Below, one piece after another: positions 50,106-58,159 of a stretch of 61,675 bases of DNA. The translations under genes were made by a program, and so were the position numbers. Under the pieces are notes generated by a model that saw only the letters and a program-made list of their open reading frames with translations, did not search any database and was not told the origin of the DNA. This stretch comes from Pseudomonadota bacterium (GTDB lineage Bacteria > Desulfobacterota > Desulfovibrionia > Desulfovibrionales > Desulfovibrionaceae): the NCBI GenBank assembly GCA_023399375.1, contig JAEWPX010000044.1:1-61675 (forward strand), read 5' to 3'. The number at the start of each line of letters is the position of its first letter. The stretch's first letter is position 1.

Positions 50106-51281
50106 CTAGTGGGACGAGTCTTTGTACGCCGGGTGCGCGTAGAAGATCGGCATGCGGGTGACGATCCAGCGGAAGACCAGGACGCCGACGGTGACCACGA
50201 ACAGCGAAATGATGATTTCGCCCAGGCTCGGGAAGTAGCGCTCGGCGCTCGGCAGCTGCCAGTTGAAGGCAATCAGGCTCACGTCGAAGCGGTTGAGCAT
50301 GATGCCGATGACCGTCCACGGGGCTGCAAGGCGCACGAGACCGATGTTGCGGTCGCGGTAGCCCACGGCGTAGCAGTAGCACGGCAGCATGACGAAACCG
50401 ACCACCTCGAGCAGCCACCACGCGCCGTAGCCCGTGAAGAGGTAGTGCCAGCGGTTGTCCATGGAAAGCCCGAGCAGCTTCATGGCCAGGTAGCCGGCCA
50501 TGATCCAGGCCGCGCCCTTGGCGAAGGCGAACTGGAGGTCCAGGTAGTTGGCGTTGTAGTCCTCGTCCATCTTGTGATGGAAGTACTTGTGGGAGAGCGT
50601 GCCCTCGAAGACGACCATGGACAGGCCGGCGAACATGCTCGACATGAAGAACATCACCGGCAGGTACGGGGTGTACCAGAGGGGATGCAGCTTGGACGGG
50701 ACGATGAGGTAGAGCGCTCCGAGCGAGCTCTGGTGCAGGGTCGAGAGGATGACGCCGAGGATGGTCAGGCCCATGGTCAGCTTGACCAGGATGCTGCGGT
50801 ACTTGTCGAGGCCACCCTTCCACTCGAACGCGGCAGGCAGGTATTCGAGAAAGAGCACCGTCAGGTAGATGAACACGCACAGGCCGACTTCGAAGAGAAT
50901 GGAGGTCGTGCCCTGCTGGTAGAAGATGGGGTACGGCAGGCGCCAGGGGCGGCCGACGTCGTAGTTGAGCGCGAACACGACCAGGGCGTAGCCCAAAAAG
51001 GCCGTGAGGATCGCCGGGCGCACCGCGGCGTGGAAGCGCTTGAACCCGAAGATGTAGCAGGCGGCGGACGTAGTGTAGCCGCCGGCGGCCAGGGCGACGC
51101 CGCACAGGAGGTCGAAGCCGATCCAGATGCCCCAGGGGTTGTTGTCCGAGAGGTTGGTCACCGCGCCAAGGCCCATGGTGAAGCGCATGATCGTCACCAC
51201 GATGCCGGCGGCCAGGATGATGCCGGCGACGATGTTAAACGGCGTGAACAGGGAACCGTTTTTGCTGTTTTCCGTCGACAT
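50106..51281 (-). CDS. hmcC: HmcC, NrfD-type membrane subunit
   Basis: A 391-residue polytopic protein of the NrfD/PsrC family with about ten membrane helices. Typical segments are NNPWGIWIGFDLLCGVALAAGG (about 46-67), GRPWRLPYPIFYQQGTTS, FLEYLPAAFEWKG, and the WWLLEVVGFVMLPCYCYAVG block. NrfD proteins exchange electrons with quinol and associate with a four-cluster ferredoxin-like protein, here HmcB. The start shares one base with the hmcB stop (TAATG), so translation is coupled. The initiator ATG is at 51281. Confidence 0.94.
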   Translation of the reverse strand: MSTENSKNGSLFTPFNIVAGIILAAGIVVTIMRFTMGLGAVTNLSDNNPWGIWIGFDLLCGVALAAGGYTTSAACYIFGFKRFHAAVRPAILTAFLGYALVVFALNYDVGRPWRLPYPIFYQQGTTSILFEVGLCVFIYLTVLFLEYLPAAFEWKGGLDKYRSILVKLTMGLTILGVILSTLHQSSLGALYLIVPSKLHPLWYTPYLPVMFFMSSMFAGLSMVVFEGTLSHKYFHHKMDEDYNANYLDLQFAFAKGAAWIMAGYLAMKLLGLSMDNRWHYLFTGYGAWWLLEVVGFVMLPCYCYAVGYRDRNIGLVRLAAPWTVIGIMLNRFDVSLIAFNWQLPSAERYFPSLGEIIISLFVVTVGVLVFRWIVTRMPIFYAHPAYKDSSH

Positions 51282-52333
51282 TACGCGTCCTCCCCGCCTT
51301 CGGGATCCTTGGCGGCCGCTTCGAGGGCCTTTTTCACCTCGACCTCGATGCGCCGCTTGTTGGCGACCTCGGCCTTGGTGAGCTCCTCCGCCAGCTTGGC
51401 TTCGGCATCGGCGCTGGCCTTGGCGATAGCCGCCTCGACCGCCGCCTTCTTCTCTTCCTCGGCGATTTTGTCCTTGCGCTTGCTGATGGCGTAGATGCCC
51501 GTCAAAAGCACCGGCCAGATGCCGGCCACGGCCGGCACGGCGGCCAGCGCCCCGGACGTCAATTCGGGAGCCGAGGTCGTGCCCAGGCCCTCGTCCATGC
51601 CGATCGCGGCGAAGGAAGGCTTGGGCGCGATGTAGATCCAGCTCGTGCCGCCCATCTCGTGCTCGCCGTAGACGTGCTGCACGTACTTGTCCGGGTTCGC
51701 CGTGACGCGGTCCCAGGCGATGTTGATGAGTTCGCGGCGCTTGCCGAACTGCAAGGCCTCCTTGGGGCAGGCCTCGACGCAGCCGGGGAGCTTGCCTTCG
51801 AGCAGGCGCGGGTAGCACATCGTGCACTTCATGACGCGCGGCGACAGCGCCTTGTCGTACTCGTAGGCCGGGATGTTGAAGGGGCAGGCCACCATGCAGT
51901 AACGGCAGCCGACGCAGACCGAGGCGTCGTAGACGACCGCGCCGGTCTCGGTTTTCTTGAACGCCCGCACGAAGCAGGCCGAAGCGCAGGCCGGCTCCAT
52001 GCAGTGGTTGCACTGGATCTTGCGGAAGACCGGATTTTCGCCGGGCTTCGGCACGTATTTGTTGACCACGGTGTAGCTCTTCGCGTCGGTACGACGGGTG
52101 GCGTCGAGCACCGTGAGGTCGTCAAAGGGTTTTGCCGGCTTGGGCAGATCGTTGACCTGGTTGCAGGCGGCCTCGCACTTGCGGCAACCGATGCAGCGGC
52201 TGGCGTCGAAAAGGACGCCCCCGACGTTCGGCATGCCCGCGACATCCGCGCTGGAGGAGGCCTTGGCCGTGACGGCCGTTGTCAGGCTCACCCCGGCCGC
52301 TCCCATAAGGCCCAGAAAGTGTCTCCGTTTCAT
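51281..52333 (-). CDS. hmcB: HmcB, four-cluster ferredoxin-like subunit with C-terminal anchor
   Basis: A 350-residue periplasmic electron carrier between HmcA and HmcC. The N-terminus MKRRHFLGLMGAAG is a twin-arginine signal, as expected for a folded Fe-S protein. Four [4Fe-4S] motifs follow: CIGCRKCEAAC, CNHCMEPACASAC, CVGCRYCMVACP and CTMCYPRLLEGKLPGCVEACP-like spacing. A hydrophobic segment at about 258-280 anchors the protein. After it comes an unusual Ala/Glu/Lys-rich helix of about 65 residues (KRKDKIAEEEKKAAVEAAIA and onward). It is the second gene of the hmc operon, 28 bases after hmcA. Confidence 0.95.
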   Translation of the reverse strand: MKRRHFLGLMGAAGVSLTTAVTAKASSSADVAGMPNVGGVLFDASRCIGCRKCEAACNQVNDLPKPAKPFDDLTVLDATRRTDAKSYTVVNKYVPKPGENPVFRKIQCNHCMEPACASACFVRAFKKTETGAVVYDASVCVGCRYCMVACPFNIPAYEYDKALSPRVMKCTMCYPRLLEGKLPGCVEACPKEALQFGKRRELINIAWDRVTANPDKYVQHVYGEHEMGGTSWIYIAPKPSFAAIGMDEGLGTTSAPELTSGALAAVPAVAGIWPVLLTGIYAISKRKDKIAEEEKKAAVEAAIAKASADAEAKLAEELTKAEVANKRRIEVEVKKALEAAAKDPEGGEDA

Positions 52334-52361
52334 CGTATCGCGACCTCGACTGGTTGGGGTG

Positions 52362-54128
52362 CTATTGCTTCTTTGCCGCGTGGCAACCGGTGCAATCCGT
52401 GGCCTTGGGCACGGGCTTGGCCCCCGGGGCCTTGTCCACGACCTTGCCGTCGATGCCCATGGCCGTATGGCAGCCCATGCACTGGTTGTGATAGGCGGCC
52501 TTGAGGGCAGGACGCGGCGAGGCGGCCGTGCCTTCGACGGCGGGGTGGCAGTTGCCGCAGCGCGGCGGGGTCTTGGAAGCGGGGCTGTTATGATGGCAGC
52601 CCTGGCACACGGCCGCGTCGGTGGCGTGGAACGCCCCGGCGAGCTTGCTGTCCTTCATGCCCGCCACCATGGAGAGTACGATCTTGCGGTGGGGCAGCAC
52701 CGACGCCTCGTAATCCTTGGCGAGGGAGCCGATGGTCACGGTCTCGGGAATGTCCGAGGCGGCGAAAGTCGCGGTCTGGTCGCGCTTGCCGGCGAGGAGC
52801 TTCTCGGCCAGGGCCGGAGCCATGGCCGCGGCTTCCTTGTCGTTGCGCTCCATGAACTCCGACACGGCGGCGTCCAGGCCGTCCTTCGGCGTCACGTGGC
52901 AGGAGCCGCACTGCGACTTGTCGCCCACGCCCTTCTTCATCGCGTTGTGGCAGCCGGCGCACTCGGGCTTCTTCTGCAGCGTAGCGTGGCAGCCGGCGCA
53001 GCTTTGCGTCGCGTCCACCTTGTGCATGGCCGCTTCCAGGGTGACGAAACCGCCTTCCTTGGCGCCGGGCACGGTGTGGCACTTGTCCGCGCAGGACGTG
53101 AGGGCCGCGTGGTGGCAGGAGACGCAGGTCTCGCTCTTGGCCTCGTGGTACTTGTGGTCAAACGGCACCGGCGGCATGCCGTAGGGCTTGACCGGCTTGC
53201 CGTCCGCGCCCACAAGCGGCTTGGCGGCCGCGGCCGGGCGGATCATGGCGTAGTCGGGCTGGCCGCGCTTGATGCGCAGGTCGGCGTCGGCCGGGACCTT
53301 TTTGAGCGACGTCTCGGCGATGGCCTTCTGGTCGAGCGGCCCATGGCAGCCGGCGCAGGTGGACGGGCCCGTGGCGACGTCCTTGCCGCCGGAAGCGGCC
53401 ACGGAGCGGTGGCAGGTCACGCACTCGCCGTGGGCGGCCAGGCGCAGCGACCGGATTTTTTCGGGCTTGCGGCCGGGCACCACCGAGCCGGACTCGGTAT
53501 GGCAGTAGACGCAGGCGCCGGGCACCTTCTCGGGCGCGGGCGCGGCGACGGTCTTGCCGGCGGCCTCGTCATAGATATGGTGGCAGGCGCCGCACTTGTT
53601 CTCCGCCTGGGCCTGCGTGGCCGCGTGGCGGAAGTGCAGACGCTTGTCCACGACAATGGGCTGCCAGTTGGAGGCGACGTCGGGCTTGCCATTGTGGCAG
53701 CCCTTGCACTGCACGTCCGTGGGACCGGATTTGACGCCGGCGGCGGACATGTCCATATGGCACTTGATGCAGTTGTTGTGGTAGGTGTCCTTGATCTTGT
53801 CGGCCGTGGCAGGCGCGTCGTCGCGCCGGTAGGCCAGGAACATGGTCCCGTCCTTGTCCGACAGGTGGCAGGTGCCGCATTCCTTCTGGTAGAACTTGGC
53901 CTGCTTGCCGAGCGCGGCCGTGTGCTTGTCGTGGAGGAAGACGACCGGAGGCTGGGTGAGCGGTCCGAACTGCTTCAGTTCGTCGATGGAGAGGATGTCG
54001 GCCCGAAGCTTCTCGTCCCCCTGCTCCTTGGCCGCGCCTTGTCCCGCGGTCAGCGTCAGCAAGCCGCCGGCCCCGGCCAGGACCAGGGCGACAAGCAGTG
54101 TTCCCGTGCGCCGTTTTGCATTTTTCAT
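52362..54128 (-). CDS. hmcA: HmcA, 16-haem high-molecular-weight cytochrome c
   Basis: A 588-residue periplasmic multihaem cytochrome, exchanging electrons with tetrahaem cytochrome c3 and the membrane Hmc subunits. The signal peptide ends near residue 33. I count 16 c-type haem sites: 15 CxxCH (CGTCH, CIKCH, CKGCH, CGACH, CVYCH, CVTCH, CAGCH three times, CVSCH, CGSCH, CQGCH, CGNCH, CMGCH, CTGCH) and one CADKCH with a three-residue spacer. Class III cytochrome-like His spacing recurs through the chain. It is the first gene of the operon; GTCAC repeats lie upstream. A ribosome site-like AAGG precedes the ATG. Confidence 0.95.
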   Translation of the reverse strand: MKNAKRRTGTLLVALVLAGAGGLLTLTAGQGAAKEQGDEKLRADILSIDELKQFGPLTQPPVVFLHDKHTAALGKQAKFYQKECGTCHLSDKDGTMFLAYRRDDAPATADKIKDTYHNNCIKCHMDMSAAGVKSGPTDVQCKGCHNGKPDVASNWQPIVVDKRLHFRHAATQAQAENKCGACHHIYDEAAGKTVAAPAPEKVPGACVYCHTESGSVVPGRKPEKIRSLRLAAHGECVTCHRSVAASGGKDVATGPSTCAGCHGPLDQKAIAETSLKKVPADADLRIKRGQPDYAMIRPAAAAKPLVGADGKPVKPYGMPPVPFDHKYHEAKSETCVSCHHAALTSCADKCHTVPGAKEGGFVTLEAAMHKVDATQSCAGCHATLQKKPECAGCHNAMKKGVGDKSQCGSCHVTPKDGLDAAVSEFMERNDKEAAAMAPALAEKLLAGKRDQTATFAASDIPETVTIGSLAKDYEASVLPHRKIVLSMVAGMKDSKLAGAFHATDAAVCQGCHHNSPASKTPPRCGNCHPAVEGTAASPRPALKAAYHNQCMGCHTAMGIDGKVVDKAPGAKPVPKATDCTGCHAAKKQ

Positions 54129-54343
54129 ACGATCTTCGACCTTCTGCTTGACGTGTTCACTTCACCCATCTCCCATGGCCACGGTCCTTGGCGCGCCGTC
54201 CTGCGGCCCTTGCCGGCCCGTCCCCGTGGGAACGCATCCGGGAGGGAAAACCCGCTTCAAAAAAGGCTCTTGACAGCGTCGCAAAAAATTATCACGATTT
54301 GCCTGCAATACGTGAGGTTAGTCCTTAGCGAGTTTTGTGAAAC
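54129..54343. other. Intergenic region between hmcA and the GTCAC repeats
   Basis: The ~215 bases upstream of hmcA hold no gene. GC content falls after 54270, where AT-rich stretches could carry the hmc promoter. A GATAAT box lies on the minus strand near 54290, but no good -35 at the right distance was found. A plus-strand TTGACA near 54272 lacks a matching -10. Confidence 0.35.
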
Positions 54344-54455
54344 TTGTCACCTGATTTTTTGATTACCCGCGGACAGCACCTCGAAATTTGTCACGAAACG
54401 CCAAAGTCACGAAATGCAACCGTGACGCACCGATACGGATAACAGAGGATAACAG
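54344..54455 (+). promoter_or_regulatory. TunR-type operator cluster: GTCAC direct repeats between hmcA and tunR
   Basis: Direct copies: TTGTCAC (54344-54350), TTTGTCACGAAA (54387-54398) and AAAGTCACGAAA (54403-54414), the last two with their GTCACGAAA cores 16 bases apart. A reverse-strand GTCACGG lies near 54423. Two more same-strand copies lie inside tunR (54600-54607 and 54609-54617). A 9-base direct repeat GGATAACAG (54437-54445 and 54447-54455) precedes the start codon. The region divides hmcA from tunR and is the obvious control site for both. Confidence 0.6.
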
Positions 54456-54456
54456 T

Positions 54457-55521
54457 TTGGAATCACTAATTAAAATGCAAGATCCAGACGCCTCCGAAGA
54501 GGGCGTGGCCGCAGCGGCGACCAAATTTCTGACCACGGAACAGCTCGCCCAGCTCGACCAGGCCTTCGCCACATGGGTGGCCAACGCCCGGGGCAAGCGG
54601 TCACGAATGTCACGAAACCGTTGCCGCCTCGTCTTCCTGATGCTGCGTCACACCGGCGCCAAACTCGGCGAGGTGCTCGCCGTGCGCGACGACGAGGATT
54701 TCGACCTCGTCGCCCGCAAGGTCCGCCTGGGCGGCCGCGGCGAAGAGGCCAGGACCTGGCGCGAGGTCTACATGCCTCACGAACTGCACGCCGAGCTCGG
54801 GCAGCTCCTGCGCGACGCCGACTACGCCCCCCTGCGCGGCGCACTGTTCGCCCTGGACCAGGGCTACGTGCGCCGGGTGCTCTACGAACGCGCGGCCGAA
54901 TGCGGCCTGCCCCGCCACCTGGCCAACCCCAATACCCTGCGCCGTTCGCGCGGCATCGAACTTCTGCGCGGCGGCGTGCCTCTCGTCGCCATCCAACGCA
55001 GCCTGGGGCACCTGACCGCCAATTCCACGGCCGCCTTTCTGGAACTTTCCGGCGAGGACACTGCCGCGTTGGACCTCGCCCTGCTCGAGCGGGAAAAAAA
55101 TCCCACCGAGGACAACCGCAACGTCTTTTCCGGCAAGATCGCGGCCATCAACCCCGGCGACCTGCAATCCCTGGTCGAGGTCGAGACTCCGGGCGGGCAC
55201 AGGCTCGTCTCGGTACTCTCCAACGACCACCTGCGCGCCATGGGCCTGCGCCGCGGCAGCGCCGTCACGGCCCGCATCCGGCCGCCGCGCCTCAGCCGCG
55301 ACGACGCCGGCGGCGCGGCCGCCGGCCCCAACCGCTTCCACGGCGTGGTCGAACGCATTATGGTCGGCGCGGACACGGCCGAGGTGGTGGTGCAGCTCGA
55401 GGACGGCGCCAGGGTCTGCTCCGTCGTCACCCCGGAGAGCCTGGCCAACATGCGCCTGGAAGTGGGCGAACCCGTATGGGCCATGACCGGGGCGTTTTCC
55501 ATCACGGTCAGCCTGCCCTGA
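54457..55521 (+). CDS. tunR: TunR-type tungstate/molybdate regulator: dead integrase plus two Mop domains
   Basis: A 354-residue regulator of the TunR family described in sulfate reducers. Residues 20-200 have the tyrosine-recombinase fold (MLRHTGAKLGEVLAVRDDED, LRRSRGIELLRGGVPLVAIQ, RSLGHLTANSTAAFLEL). The catalytic residues are lost: box-I Arg is Lys69, the HxxR His is Asn159, and the nucleophile Tyr is Phe194; only His185 and Arg162 remain. Two Mop/TOBE domains follow (about 221-278 and 291-354), the oxyanion-binding module of ModE. I favour the TTG start at 54457, seven bases after AGAGGA; ATG 54475 has no site. It probably binds the adjoining GTCACGAA repeats in response to molybdate or tungstate. 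Confidence 0.85.
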   Translation: MESLIKMQDPDASEEGVAAAATKFLTTEQLAQLDQAFATWVANARGKRSRMSRNRCRLVFLMLRHTGAKLGEVLAVRDDEDFDLVARKVRLGGRGEEARTWREVYMPHELHAELGQLLRDADYAPLRGALFALDQGYVRRVLYERAAECGLPRHLANPNTLRRSRGIELLRGGVPLVAIQRSLGHLTANSTAAFLELSGEDTAALDLALLEREKNPTEDNRNVFSGKIAAINPGDLQSLVEVETPGGHRLVSVLSNDHLRAMGLRRGSAVTARIRPPRLSRDDAGGAAAGPNRFHGVVERIMVGADTAEVVVQLEDGARVCSVVTPESLANMRLEVGEPVWAMTGAFSITVSLP

Positions 55522-55548
55522 ACCCGGGCCGGAACCGTCGGAGGGAAC

Positions 55549-57921
55549 ATGGAACCGCGTGAAACGCCACGCAGTGCGACAACGAACAAGCCGCCGCTCG
55601 AGCACTTCGCCCAGTGCGCCGGCGGCCTCTTCTCGCGCATCCGCTGTTCGCTCATCACCAAGCTCGCCATCGTCTCCGGCGCGGCGCTCATGTTTTTCTT
55701 CTTCCTGTGGTCCTCGCTCAACATGGAGGCCATGGAAGCCCTGTCCATGGAAAACACGATTTCCGACATCGACCGCCTGGGCACTACCATCATCCTCGGG
55801 CTGCACGACTCCATGCTGACCTACACGCCCGACGCCACACAGGAAATCGTACGCAACATCGGCACCCAGCGGGCCATCCGCTCCATCCGCGTCTACAACA
55901 AGCGCGGCGAGATCAAGTATTCCAACCAGACCACGGAAATCGGCGCGGTCACGGACATCAAGCAGGAAGCCTGCTACGTCTGCCACCGCCTGGAGCCGCC
56001 CCGCTCGCGCCTGGACATCAAGCAGCGCACCCGCGTCTTCACCGACGCCGCGGGCGAAAAATGCATCGGCATCCTCTTCCCTATCCGCAACGACGCCTCC
56101 TGCTCGGGCGATCCCTGCCACGTGCACGCGCCCGGCAAGGAGATCCTCGGCCTGCTCGACATGGTCGTCTCCCTGGAGGGGCCGCAGGCCAACCTGTCGC
56201 GCTTTGGGCGCATCAATTTCCTCATGGCGTTGGCCATTGCCGGAGCGCTGTTTTTCATCCTCTTTCTGTGCCTGCACCTGCTCGTCAACAACCCCGTGCG
56301 CAAGATGATGCGCGCCACGCGTTCCATCGCCCGGGGCGAGGAATTTGCGGGCCTCGACATGCGCCAGTGCGACGAGATGGGGGAACTCGGCCGGGCGATA
56401 AACGCCATGGGCCGCGAGGTGCTCTCCAAGCAGGCAGAGCTCGCCCGCCAGATGAAGCGCTACCAGGACCTTTTCGAGCACGTCCCCTGCACCATCACCG
56501 TGCAGGACCGCGACCTGCGCCTGGTCAGCTACAACCAGCTCTTCTCCGGCGAATTCCACGCCCGGCCCGGCGAATACTGCTACAAGGCCTACAAGGGCCT
56601 CGACGCCCCCTGCCCCAACTGCCCGGTGATCCGCACTTTCGAGGACGGTCTGCCCCACGTCACCGAGGAGGTGACCACGGCCAGGGACGGCTCCAAGCGC
56701 GCCCTGTTCGTGAGCACCGCGCCCATGACCGACGCCGCGGGCAACGTGAACGCCGTCATGGAAATCAGCCTCGACATCACCTCGAGCAAGTTCCTGGAAG
56801 AAGAGCTCGAACGCTCGCGGCGCAAGTACCTCGGCATCTTCAGCTGCATTCCCACGGCGCTGTTCGTCCTCGACCAGGAAACGCTCACCATCCTCGAGTG
56901 CAACCAGAAGGCGCTCGAGGTTTATGGCTACAGCGAAAAGGCGCTTTTGGGAAAACGCTTCACGGAACTGTTCGCCGACCGCGACCGCGCCGGCTACGAG
57001 CGCCGCATTCGCGAACAGGCCGCCATCGACCGGGCGCGGCATATCAGACAAAACGGCGACGCCATCTACGTCTCCATGCGCATTTCCACGGCCGCGTTCC
57101 CGGGCAACCAAGTCTACCTCGTTTCTGCCACGGACATCACCCGACGGCTGGAAACCGAACAACAACTCATCCAGGCGAGCAAGATGGCGACGCTCGGCGA
57201 GATGGCGACGAGCGTCGCCCACGAGCTCAACCAGCCCATGACCGTCATCCAGACCATTTCCGATTATCTTCTGCGCAAGACCAAGGGCGACGCGGCCGTG
57301 CCCCGGGAGCTTTTCACGGAAATGGCCGAGGGCATCAGCCGCCACATCGCCCGAGCCACGCGCATCATCAACCATATGCGGGAATTCGGCCGCAAATCCG
57401 ACCTCGTAATCGAGCCCGTGGACCTCGGCGAGGTGCTTACCCGCACCCTCGAACTCTTCACCCAGCAACTCAAGGTGCGCAACATCGAGGTGGATTGCGA
57501 GATCGCCCCGGAGCTGCCCAAGGTCATGGCCGAAGGAAACCGGCTGGAGCAGGTGTTCATGAACCTGCTTTTAAACGCTCGCGATGCCATTGAGGAGCAC
57601 GCGGCCACGGCCGGGTCCGGCGCGGCAAAGCGCGTGACCCTGCGCGTCCATGCCGCGGGCGACGACGTGACCGCGGAAATCGCCGACACCGGCGGCGGTA
57701 TCGCGCCCAACATCCAGGACAAGGTCTTCGAGCCCTTTTTCACCACCAAGACCGTGGGCAAGGGTACGGGCCTCGGGCTCTCCATCAGCTACGGCATCAT
57801 CAAGGACTACGGGGGCAGCATCGAGGCGGTCAACGATCCCGGACAAGGGGCGCGCTTCATTATCCGGCTGCCCCGCGTACGCTCGGAGAACGGCCAGGAA
57901 GCCGGGGAGTTGCGCGCATGA
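55549..57921 (+). CDS. Membrane histidine kinase with c-type haem sensor domain
   Basis: A 790-residue sensor. Membrane segments lie at about 36-55 and 222-245; between them a periplasmic domain carries two covalent haem motifs, CYVCH (about 142-146) and CSGDPCH (about 185-191). HAMP follows (246-300), then PAS1 (300-420) with the C-x10-C-x2-C pattern in CYKAYKGLDAPCPNC, PAS2 (425-545), a HisKA with His558 in SVAHELNQPMTVIQ, and an ATPase domain with NLLLNARDAIEEH and GKGTGLGLSISYGI. Two haems in the sensor suggest redox sensing of the periplasm. It follows tunR by 27 bases and precedes a stand-alone receiver, so the likely pathway is haem redox to His558 to that receiver. Confidence 0.9.
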   Translation: MEPRETPRSATTNKPPLEHFAQCAGGLFSRIRCSLITKLAIVSGAALMFFFFLWSSLNMEAMEALSMENTISDIDRLGTTIILGLHDSMLTYTPDATQEIVRNIGTQRAIRSIRVYNKRGEIKYSNQTTEIGAVTDIKQEACYVCHRLEPPRSRLDIKQRTRVFTDAAGEKCIGILFPIRNDASCSGDPCHVHAPGKEILGLLDMVVSLEGPQANLSRFGRINFLMALAIAGALFFILFLCLHLLVNNPVRKMMRATRSIARGEEFAGLDMRQCDEMGELGRAINAMGREVLSKQAELARQMKRYQDLFEHVPCTITVQDRDLRLVSYNQLFSGEFHARPGEYCYKAYKGLDAPCPNCPVIRTFEDGLPHVTEEVTTARDGSKRALFVSTAPMTDAAGNVNAVMEISLDITSSKFLEEELERSRRKYLGIFSCIPTALFVLDQETLTILECNQKALEVYGYSEKALLGKRFTELFADRDRAGYERRIREQAAIDRARHIRQNGDAIYVSMRISTAAFPGNQVYLVSATDITRRLETEQQLIQASKMATLGEMATSVAHELNQPMTVIQTISDYLLRKTKGDAAVPRELFTEMAEGISRHIARATRIINHMREFGRKSDLVIEPVDLGEVLTRTLELFTQQLKVRNIEVDCEIAPELPKVMAEGNRLEQVFMNLLLNARDAIEEHAATAGSGAAKRVTLRVHAAGDDVTAEIADTGGGIAPNIQDKVFEPFFTTKTVGKGTGLGLSISYGIIKDYGGSIEAVNDPGQGARFIIRLPRVRSENGQEAGELRA

Positions 57922-58159
57922 AGCGATACGTGTATGGTTTTGGAAGTAATTTCAGACTATTATACGTGGGAATAGGCAGGGGAAAAACCGGCGTGTGCCG
58001 GAGCAACGCCCGAAAGTGGAATCCCGTCGTCGCGCCCTTTCCCGGGCGCCTGCCCCTGTGCTAGGCAACGGGCATTCCCGCAAGGCTATGGCGTACATCG
58101 CGACCAACCGCATCGGGACCGCGTCCGCAGCCGGCCGCGCGCCCACCAAGGAGACGGAG

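Noticed and set aside
54457..55521. Active phage integrase / mobile element
   Set aside because: Catalytic Arg, His and Tyr are replaced and two Mop domains are fused; no att-like repeats, tRNA target or phage genes are nearby.
54610..57468. 952-codon open frame on the minus strand opposite tunR and the haem kinase
   Set aside because: Gly/His/Ala/Val/Glu-rich composition without any domain; the plus strand carries two well-supported genes with all catalytic motifs.
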